A DNA stretch of 17,097 nucleotides, from contig NZ_JBGMEB010000011.1 in assembly GCF_041447285.1 (NCBI RefSeq), forward strand, positions 1 to 17,097. The letters are read 5' to 3'. The notes beneath the pieces are model-generated. The model did not search any database, had not been told where the DNA came from, and saw only the letters and a program-made list of their open reading frames with translations. Numbering within the stretch: the first letter of the stretch is position 1; the number at the start of each line of letters is the position of its first letter. Source of the stretch: Methanomethylovorans sp041447285. Its GTDB lineage: Archaea; Halobacteriota; Methanosarcinia; Methanosarcinales; Methanosarcinaceae. Below are positions 1 to 5,879 of this stretch, piece by piece. The position numbers were made by a program, and so were the translations under genes.

Positions 1-240
1 TTTTTTATCCATGGAGGAGCAAAATTTATGCTATTTATAGCTACCGCCCCCCCCAAAAAAAAGAGAATAGCAGTATCAAAGAAAAAAGGAATAGGTTTTT
101 AAATCAAAATCCTAATTTGAGATTCTCGATAGGCAAAAAAGAGCAATATTCCCGTAAAGTTTAATTATGAGCATCACCTCTAATGCTAAACTTACTTATG
201 ATTACATTATCGACATTTAAATACTATATGAGGATTCATA

Positions 241-414
241 ATGGGTAAAACAGGTAGCATCGAATGGGCAAAGGTCAAAGGAAGAAAAGGTAAGACCATT
301 AAGGTAGAGAAAGCAAAAGAAGCTAAGGCGCACCCCGGGCCTGCACAAAGGTACATGGCATCCGGTGCAAAGAGGAGATTCATCAGGCGCTCCCCCAAAG
401 CTATAGTTAAGTGA
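241..414 (+). CDS. Small basic conserved archaeal protein (DUF5350-like), 57 aa
   Basis: The frame from ATG 241 to TGA 412-414 encodes 57 residues, rich in Lys/Arg, beginning MGKTGSIEWAKVKGRKGK and ending with an Arg/Lys-rich segment (KRRFIRRSPKAIVK). From memory this matches the short uncharacterised methanogen family Pfam calls DUF5350; a search should confirm it. There is no membrane segment, signal peptide or Cys. The strong positive charge and the 'AHPGPAQRYMASGAKRR' core suggest nucleic-acid or ribosome contact, but that is only inference. A TGAGGA ribosome binding site lies a few bases before the ATG, and a TATA-like AT-rich stretch lies near 214-223. It is transcribed in the same direction as the thermosome, but a T-rich tract and a separate promoter lie between them, so co-transcription is unlikely. 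The gene is too short for many ORF cutoffs and easily missed. Confidence 0.75.
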   Translation: MGKTGSIEWAKVKGRKGKTIKVEKAKEAKAHPGPAQRYMASGAKRRFIRRSPKAIVK

Positions 415-415
415 A

Positions 416-434
416 GATCTTTTTTCTTCTTTTT
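416..434 (+). terminator. T-rich archaeal-type terminator after the 57-aa gene
   Basis: Directly after the TGA at 412-414 the plus strand carries two T runs (six T at 420-425, then five T at 430-434) with no strong hairpin. Oligo-T tracts alone are enough for intrinsic termination in archaea. Confidence 0.5.
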
Positions 435-503
435 AATGCAGGGTGCAAATGAGGTTTTTCGATATCACTCTGCTATATTCTACTTTTTGTTTAAACGTGT
501 GTA

Positions 504-538
504 TGGTTCTAATCATGCGTAACGATTATATAGAACCA
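504..538 (+). promoter_or_regulatory. Thermosome promoter: TATA-like box flanked by an 8-bp inverted repeat
   Basis: A TATA-like element (ATTATATAG, 525-533) lies about 75 bases before the thermosome ATG, which would place transcription start near 555. It sits between two perfect inverted arms, TGGTTCTA (504-511) and TAGAACCA (531-538), separated by 19 bases, and the right arm overlaps the TATA box. A dimeric regulator bound here would cover the TBP/TFB site. Chaperonin genes in archaea are heat-regulated, so an operator is plausible, but which protein binds is unknown. Confidence 0.45.
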
Positions 539-602
539 CAATCATTAAAAAACGTCTGATAGATCTAATCTCTTATTACACTATTAAAGGAGGATAAAAG
601 AA

Positions 603-2255
603 ATGGCAGGACAGATGGCTGGACAGCCGATTTTCATTTTAAGAGAAGGAAGCCAGAGAACAAAAGGCAGAGAAGCTCAGAGCAACAACATTATGGCCGC
701 AAAGGCAGTTGCAGAAGCAGTAAGAACTACCCTTGGACCAAAAGGCATGGATAAGATGCTTGTGGACAGCCTGGGGGATGTTGTAATCACCAACGACGGT
801 GCAACCATTCTGAAAGAAATGGACATTGAGCACCCAGCTGCAAAAATGATCGTCGAGGTCTCCAAGACCCAGGATGATGAAGTGGGCGACGGTACCACCA
901 CTGCAGCAGTTATCGCTGGTGAGTTGCTGAAGAAGGCAGAAGAGCTTATCGAGCAGGACGTTCACCCAACAATTATCGCTTCCGGATACAGGCTTGCTTC
1001 AGAAAAGGCTGAGGATATTCTTCAAACCCTTGCAAAGAAAGTCACCATCAATGATGAAGACATTCTCCTGAACATCGCAGGCACGGCAATGACCGGTAAA
1101 GGCGCAGAAGCATCCAAGGATGTGCTTTCCAGAATAGCAGTATCCGCTATTAAGAGCATTGTTGATATCGATGGCCAGAACAAGGTAGAGATGGACAACA
1201 TCAGTGTTGAGAAGAAGGTAGGAGCACGTATCGAGGAATCTGAGCTCATCACTGGTATGATCATCGACAAAGAGCGTGTACACAGCAACATGCCAAAGAA
1301 GGTTGCAAATGCAAAGATAGCTCTCATCAACACCGCTATCGAACTCAAGGAAACCGAAGTTGACGCAGAGATCTCTATCACATCCCCTGAGCAGTTACAG
1401 TCCTTCCTTGACCAGGAAGAGAAGATGATCAGGAGCATCGTAGACAAGGTCGTTGCAAGCGGTGCAAATGTCGTATTCTGTCAGAAGGGTATTGATGACA
1501 TGGCCCAGCACTTCCTGGCCAAGAGCGGTGTATTTGCAGTAAGGCGTGTCAAGAAGAGCGACATGCAGAAGCTGGCAAGGGCAACAGGCGGCAGGCTCAT
1601 CACCAACATTGACGAGATCACAGCTGCAGACCTGGGTAAAGCCGAACTGGTCGAGGAGAAGAAGGTCGGCGGCGACGAAATGACCTTTATCACAGGCTGC
1701 GACAACCCCAAGGCAGTCTCAATTCTGCTGCGCGGCGGTACCGAGCATGTCATTGACAACATCGAGAGAGCACTGCACGACGCACTCAGAGTGGTCGGAG
1801 TTGCCATCGAAGATGAGAAGCTGGTAGCAGGCGGCGGTTCACCAGAAGTTGAGCTCGCACTGAGACTTTACGAGTATGCAGCAACCCTCAGCGGCAGGGA
1901 GCAGCTTGCAGTTAAGGCATTCTCTGAGGCACTTGAGATCATCCCAAGGACACTTGCAGAGAACGCAGGACTTGACCCAATAGACAAGCTCATGGAGCTG
2001 CGTGCTCACCACGAGAAGGGATCAAAGACTGCAGGTCTTAATGTGTACACCGGCGAGATCATTGACATGTGGCAGGCTGGCGTTGTGGAGCCTCTCAGGG
2101 TCAAGACCCAGGCAATCAATGCAGCTTCAGAGTCTGCTGTAATGATCCTCAGGATCGATGACATCATCGCTTCAACCCGTGCACCAGCAGGTCCATCTGC
2201 AGAAGGCATGGTCCCCAATATGCCACCAGGAATGGGCGGCATGGGTATGGAATAA
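603..2255 (+). CDS. ths: Thermosome (group II chaperonin) subunit, 550 aa
   Basis: Full-length archaeal Cpn60/TCP-1 family subunit that forms double-ring folding chambers and refolds proteins in the cytoplasm using ATP. Visible motifs are the nucleotide-binding GPKG at 45-48, NDGAT at 64-68, GDGTT at 95-99, the catalytic Asp of HDAL at about 393, and GGG at 410-412. The apical domain with the helical lid protrusion spans roughly 215-365. The C-terminus is the typical flexible Gly/Met-rich tail ending GMGGMGME. The start is ATG 603, preceded by AAAGGAGG at 586-593, a near-perfect Shine-Dalgarno. The gene stands alone between its own promoter and a hairpin terminator. Codon use is notably GC-richer at third positions than in neighbouring genes, consistent with high expression. 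Methanosarcinales often carry several paralogues, so I cannot say which subunit class this is. Confidence 0.98.
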   Translation: MAGQMAGQPIFILREGSQRTKGREAQSNNIMAAKAVAEAVRTTLGPKGMDKMLVDSLGDVVITNDGATILKEMDIEHPAAKMIVEVSKTQDDEVGDGTTTAAVIAGELLKKAEELIEQDVHPTIIASGYRLASEKAEDILQTLAKKVTINDEDILLNIAGTAMTGKGAEASKDVLSRIAVSAIKSIVDIDGQNKVEMDNISVEKKVGARIEESELITGMIIDKERVHSNMPKKVANAKIALINTAIELKETEVDAEISITSPEQLQSFLDQEEKMIRSIVDKVVASGANVVFCQKGIDDMAQHFLAKSGVFAVRRVKKSDMQKLARATGGRLITNIDEITAADLGKAELVEEKKVGGDEMTFITGCDNPKAVSILLRGGTEHVIDNIERALHDALRVVGVAIEDEKLVAGGGSPEVELALRLYEYAATLSGREQLAVKAFSEALEIIPRTLAENAGLDPIDKLMELRAHHEKGSKTAGLNVYTGEIIDMWQAGVVEPLRVKTQAINAASESAVMILRIDDIIASTRAPAGPSAEGMVPNMPPGMGGMGME

Positions 2256-2273
2256 ACATATCTCATTAAAACA

Positions 2274-2308
2274 AAGCGCAGACATTCTGCGCTTAAACTT
2301 CTTTTTTT
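2274..2308 (+). terminator. Hairpin plus T-run terminator of the thermosome gene
   Basis: Perfect 8-bp inverted repeat AAGCGCAG (2274-2281) / CTGCGCTT (2287-2294) with a 5-base loop, followed by a T-rich tract ending in seven T (2302-2308). It lies 18 bases after the thermosome stop and just beyond the end of the convergent orc1/cdc6 gene. Confidence 0.8.
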
Positions 2309-2327
2309 GTCTCAAATTAAAAATAGC

Positions 2328-3443
2328 TTATTTTTCAAGGCAGTGAAGTATATCTGCTGAATTGTATCTTGTCTTTATAAAACGTGTCCTTCCACGCATT
2401 CCTTTTCCAGAAAAATCCGCATCTATATATTGTAAACTATTGAGTTTCTCAACTAACTCATAGAAACGAGTATATCCAAGTTGCGTTGTTTCATGGAATT
2501 CCTTGTAGAGTTCCCCTGTCTGCGGGTCCTTACCTTGGGCTATCAGGCGTAACAATGCTTTTTCATGGTCATTGAGGGTACTTATTCCTCTACATAGATG
2601 CAAAAGTCGGGAGGCTTCGTATGCTTTTTCCACATCTTCGATAGAAATGGTCCTGCTTGCTTTTCTTTCTGCGTTCAGTCCAGCCCTCTTTAGTAGATCT
2701 ATCCCTATTCGCAGGTCACCTGTAAGGTCTGTGTATTCTACTATCTTTTCCTGCACTTCTGTAGGTACAACATGTGGAAAAAAAGCATGAAACACTCTAC
2801 TATTGATTATATCCTGTATCTCTTTGTATTCATATCTCGGAAAAGCGATCTCTTCTGGCAAAAACACTGACCCTACCCTGGGATCAAACTTGTACATGGT
2901 ACCGGTATCACTTACGATTGCTATAACACCAATACGTGCACCAGGGTATTGTTCATGCGCTCTTAAAAGAGAGTACATCACCTCGTCAGCATGTCCTTCA
3001 TGAAAAAGGTAATTAATATCGTCAAGGGCAACCACGAGTATTTTGTCAGAAGTTATCAGATGGTTTACAACTTTCTGAAAAACCTTCCCAAAAGATACGC
3101 CGGAAGATGGAGGAGAAACCTTCAGCAGGTTTTCATATATCTTCGCCATAACGGCAAAACGAGTAGAGTCTATCTGGCAGTTGACCTTCACAAAGACTAC
3201 ATTTTTTACGTGTTCCTGTAGTTCACTAAAGACTTTTTTAACAGCAGTTGTCTTTCCAGTGCCAGGGGGCCCACTTATCAGGCAGTTAAGAGGGCGCATG
3301 CCTCTGGCTGTGGGTTTTAAGGCAAATTTTAGTGATTGCAGCTGGCTATCTCTGTGAGCAAAATATTCCGGAACATGGTCAAGTTCAAGTATTTCGGGAT
3401 TCCTGAATATTGTTTCATCCCACATTAACATGTCCTTGCTCAA
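2328..3443 (-). CDS. cdc6: Orc1/Cdc6 family replication initiator, 371 aa
   Basis: Archaeal ORC1-type AAA+ protein that binds replication origins and helps load the MCM helicase. Walker A GPPGTGKT is at 58-65 and Walker B LVVALDDIN at 136-143. The sensor-1 region near 173-180 reads IAIVSDT and a sensor-2-like GDLRIGIDLL is at 242-250. The C-terminal winged-helix DNA-binding region spans about 285-371. Two points differ from the commonest archaeal pattern: the second Walker B acid is Asp rather than Glu, and sensor 1 has Ser where Asn is usual. This suggests a divergent paralogue such as a Cdc6-2 type rather than the main initiator, but I could not compare it. The start is TTG, set by the ribosome binding site; the first ATG is at codon 5. 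No run of origin recognition boxes was seen next to the gene. Confidence 0.93.
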   Translation of the reverse strand: MSKDMLMWDETIFRNPEILELDHVPEYFAHRDSQLQSLKFALKPTARGMRPLNCLISGPPGTGKTTAVKKVFSELQEHVKNVVFVKVNCQIDSTRFAVMAKIYENLLKVSPPSSGVSFGKVFQKVVNHLITSDKILVVALDDINYLFHEGHADEVMYSLLRAHEQYPGARIGVIAIVSDTGTMYKFDPRVGSVFLPEEIAFPRYEYKEIQDIINSRVFHAFFPHVVPTEVQEKIVEYTDLTGDLRIGIDLLKRAGLNAERKASRTISIEDVEKAYEASRLLHLCRGISTLNDHEKALLRLIAQGKDPQTGELYKEFHETTQLGYTRFYELVEKLNSLQYIDADFSGKGMRGRTRFIKTRYNSADILHCLEK

Positions 3444-3450
3444 TCAAATG

Positions 3451-3459
3451 CCTCCTTTT
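3451..3459 (-). promoter_or_regulatory. Ribosome binding site fixing a TTG start for orc1/cdc6
   Basis: On the minus strand AAAAGGAGG lies 7 bases before TTG (3441-3443). The in-frame ATG codons at positions 5 and 7 are too far away, so TTG is the better start. Confidence 0.8.
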
Positions 3460-3542
3460 CATGAAGTAAATTACACTATATTAATATAAATTCTTGTTTC
3501 AGTTAGCACTTGAATAATACTGCCGAAAAACACTTTTTGGTA

Positions 3543-4070
3543 TCAAAGGTATTTCCTCATCACAATAGCATTTGAATTTGTCTCATCATCAAAGAACCCA
3601 TATATAAGATATTTTTCTTCAAAACCATTGTTCATATAGATCTTTTTTGCAGCTGTCCACTCCACTGAAACTATAAGGATCATACTTGAGATATTGTATT
3701 TTTCAATGATCTTTCTGGACAGCTCTGAAAACAATAATTTGCCATATCCCTTTGTGCGATACTTTTTAAGAATGCCAATAGAAGATATATAAAGCTCTGA
3801 GCCTGTGGTGGTATGGACCTTGCTGATACTGTGATTCAGATCGAACATATCTTCTCGTATCTCTTGCGAGTAGTTCCATATTTCTGAGGATATGTACCCA
3901 CAAACGTTTCCCTCTACTTCTAATACTAAAAATCCATCCGGAAAAATAGAGATTCGATTTAGGAATACGGACCTGTCCTCATGCACGGTCTCATAAAATG
4001 ATTCGTGTTCGATATCCATAATGTTTTCGATATCGTTTATTGTAGCATTCCGGATTAAGATTTCTTCCAA
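3543..4070 (-). CDS. GNAT-family N-acetyltransferase, 175 aa
   Basis: Predicted acetyl-CoA-dependent acetyltransferase of the RimI-like GNAT fold. The N-terminus (IRNATINDIENIMDIE) is the typical first strand and helix. The acetyl-CoA pyrophosphate loop is ISSIGILKKYRTKGYG (95-110), with the R-x-x-G-x-G motif at 105-110. The C-terminal AKKIYMNNGF (141-150) is the usual last helix and strand. The substrate cannot be read from sequence; RimI-type enzymes acetylate protein N-termini, but many GNATs act on small molecules. The start is TTG at 4068-4070, backed by a perfect GGTGAT just upstream; the first ATG is codon 18. It follows sufS by 51 bases on the same strand and precedes orc1/cdc6 by 99, so a shared transcript is possible but not required. 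Confidence 0.88.
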   Translation of the reverse strand: MEEILIRNATINDIENIMDIEHESFYETVHEDRSVFLNRISIFPDGFLVLEVEGNVCGYISSEIWNYSQEIREDMFDLNHSISKVHTTTGSELYISSIGILKKYRTKGYGKLLFSELSRKIIEKYNISSMILIVSVEWTAAKKIYMNNGFEEKYLIYGFFDDETNSNAIVMRKYL

Positions 4071-4073
4071 TGA

Positions 4074-4079
4074 ATCACC
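4074..4079 (-). promoter_or_regulatory. Ribosome binding site fixing a TTG start for the acetyltransferase
   Basis: GGTGAT on the minus strand, an exact match to the end of archaeal 16S rRNA, lies 3 bases before TTG 4068-4070. No ATG is available within 17 codons. Confidence 0.7.
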
Positions 4080-4121
4080 ATTGAAACTTACTTTTGTATA
4101 TTCTTGATTTCACTTCTTCAG

Positions 4122-5300
4122 CTAAACAAGTGCAGCAATATTTGAAACAGCTTCTGCAAGTGCTTCTACTTCTTCCAGTGTATTATACAAAGCAAAAGAT
4201 GCACGTACTGTACCTTTAAGACCAGCATTCTGTAATGCTGGCATTGCACAGTGGTAACCACTACGCACACATATCTTACGTGTTTGGTCCAGAATAATGG
4301 CTACATCATGGGAATTCATTCCTTCCACGTTAAATGATACAACTCCTGCTCTGTTCTCAGGGCCATAAACTTGGACCTGCGGTATATCAGCAAGCAGTGA
4401 AGCAGTTTTCTTTGCCAGTGTTGTTTCATGCTTCTCTATATTCTCGATGCCCGCATCCCTCGCATATTCCACAGCCCTTCCAAGACCAATAACTCCGGGG
4501 ATATTTGGCGTTCCCGCCTCAAAGCGTGCTGGACTTGCTTCTACTTGGTAACTGTCTATTGATACAGAATTTACCATCCCTCCACCAACGTACATAGGAG
4601 TTATAGATTCTGTGTCTCTGAGGCAAAGGATACCCGTACCTTGCGGCCCCAGTAGACCTTTATGCCCAGGAGTTACCAGAAAATCGGCTCCGACATTTTT
4701 CATGTCCAGCGGCATATGCCCTGCAGACTGAGATGCATCTATGAGTACCTGGCAACTATTTTTATGGCCTATCTTCGTTATTGCTCTTATGTCATGTATT
4801 GAGCCGAATGTATTTGTCACATGGTTCACAGCTATCAGCCGTGTCTTATCTGTAATGGATGATTCAATTTGTTTAGGGTCAACAACACCTTCCTTGTCAG
4901 CGTGTACGACTGTTACCTCTATTCCCTGATCCCGCAGTCTCAACCAGGGTAGGAGGTTAGAATGATGTTCCACAATTGAAACTATTACGTGGTCTTTAGG
5001 TTGCCACTTTAAGCCATAAGCAACCATGTTGATACTTTCGGTGGCATTGCGGGTAAAAACAGTTCCTGCGACATCAGCATTAAGGAATGATGCAACTGTT
5101 TCTCTGGCATCTTCATACTTATCAGTTGTCATCCTTGCAAGTCGGTGGGCTCCCCTGCCATGGTTAGCCGCGTATTTAAAAAAATATTCTTCCATCGCTT
5201 TTACTGCAGGCACAGGTGTCTGTGTAGTTGCAGCATTATCTAGATATATAAACTCCTCAAGAAGAGGGAAATCTTTTCTTATTGCTGGCAGGTCGTACAT
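4122..5300 (-). CDS. sufS: Cysteine desulfurase, SufS/CsdA class, 392 aa
   Basis: Pyridoxal-phosphate enzyme that removes sulfur from L-cysteine as an enzyme-bound persulfide for iron-sulfur cluster and other sulfur biosynthesis. The PLP lysine is K214 in TPGHKGLLGPQGTG (210-223). H112 (EHHSN) and D188 (DASQSAGH) are the expected cofactor residues. The catalytic cysteine is C351 in VRSGYHCAMP, the group II (SufS-like) active-site pattern. The N-terminal YLDNAATTQTP (19-29) and ARFEAGTPN (258-266) are family hallmarks. The length fits the family. The start is ATG 5300 with AGGTCG just upstream. No SufE, SufU or SufBCD gene is next to it, so its sulfur acceptor is not visible. A 51-aa ORF ends 40 bases upstream on the same strand and likely shares its promoter. 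Confidence 0.96.
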   Translation of the reverse strand: MYDLPAIRKDFPLLEEFIYLDNAATTQTPVPAVKAMEEYFFKYAANHGRGAHRLARMTTDKYEDARETVASFLNADVAGTVFTRNATESINMVAYGLKWQPKDHVIVSIVEHHSNLLPWLRLRDQGIEVTVVHADKEGVVDPKQIESSITDKTRLIAVNHVTNTFGSIHDIRAITKIGHKNSCQVLIDASQSAGHMPLDMKNVGADFLVTPGHKGLLGPQGTGILCLRDTESITPMYVGGGMVNSVSIDSYQVEASPARFEAGTPNIPGVIGLGRAVEYARDAGIENIEKHETTLAKKTASLLADIPQVQVYGPENRAGVVSFNVEGMNSHDVAIILDQTRKICVRSGYHCAMPALQNAGLKGTVRASFALYNTLEEVEALAEAVSNIAALV

Positions 5301-5340
5301 GCGACCTAATATGCCAGCTTATAAAAAATAGTTTTGCAGG

Positions 5341-5496
5341 CTATTTCGCCTGAAGACCGCCGACCATAAAACGGTACAAGTCTACATCTTCTGGGTCAAG
5401 CCTGCCTCTGACGACTCCACCTACCACTGTATAACAACTAGTGGATGAATGGCGGGAGTCTGTTTCCCTACTTTTCGCTTCTATTTTTCTATTCAT
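5341..5496 (-). CDS. Unrecognised 51-aa protein upstream of sufS
   Basis: ATG at 5494-5496 to TAG at 5341-5343. The product starts MNRKIEAKSRETDSRHSS and ends in a compact hydrophobic/charged core, TVVGGVVRGRLDPEDVDLYR, followed by FMVGGLQAK. There is one Cys (C21) and no membrane segment. I do not recognise the family. Support for a real gene: a strong GAGGTG ribosome binding site 4 bases before the ATG, a TATA-like box at a good distance, sufS starting 40 bases downstream on the same strand, and a protein-like composition. A role as a sulfur-acceptor or desulfurase partner is a guess from position only. It falls under usual ORF length cutoffs, so it may be unannotated in relatives. Confidence 0.68.
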   Translation of the reverse strand: MNRKIEAKSRETDSRHSSTSCYTVVGGVVRGRLDPEDVDLYRFMVGGLQAK

Positions 5497-5879
5497 ATTA
5501 CACCTCATCTCTCGTTTTAGACAGGAAAAGCCTCCAGATATTATTATTTACATAGTAAACATATTTATCCAAGTTTGGCTTGCTGAACATTCTATTTAGC
5601 TTTTATTATATAAATATCCTACGCTACAATACTCACATCTGTATGCAATAGGTCATTGTTCTATCACATTATGTATTTATTATATACAATAGAAAAAGAA
5701 ATATCTTTATCGAAGAAACAAAATAATGGTGTCATATTTTTTAGAGAGGAAGCCATTTTATCTGGCCCAAAACATTCTCTAAATACATTGCTATGAGACT
5801 TGATGGATTACCTTTTAATGATAAGTCTTAAAAGATAATGAAAAGCTTTTAGTCATCATGGACTTTTTAAAGCTGCATA
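5497..5879. other. 383-base AT-rich intergenic region between the 51-aa gene and the antiporter
   Basis: No ORF with a ribosome binding site was found. The side nearest 5496 holds the likely promoter of the 51-aa gene and sufS (5547-5571), with a second TATA-like run (minus-strand TATTTATATAATA) around 5605-5618. The side near 5880 holds the 3' end of the antiporter transcript, with only a weak AGTC/GACT hairpin near 5850-5864. No tRNA or repeat was seen. Confidence 0.6.
5547..5571 (-). promoter_or_regulatory. Candidate promoter of the 51-aa gene and sufS, with small palindrome
   Basis: On the minus strand a TATA-like GATAAATAT (about 5561-5570) is followed by a 5-3-5 palindrome TTTAC-ata-GTAAA (5547-5559), where a repressor could block transcription. 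The start would fall near 5540, giving a leader of about 45 bases with a Shine-Dalgarno. Confidence 0.35.

Noticed and set aside
28..102. 24-codon ORF with a GGAGG upstream at the window edge
   Set aside because: Very short, and its length depends on the C8-A8 homopolymer, so it is not supported as a gene.
3444..3542. Replication origin beside orc1/cdc6
   Set aside because: The 99-base gap and flanks show no repeated origin recognition boxes or unusually AT-rich unwinding element beyond background.
5836..5875. Terminator hairpin after the antiporter gene
   Set aside because: Only a 4-bp AGTC/GACT core pairs cleanly, too weak to call.
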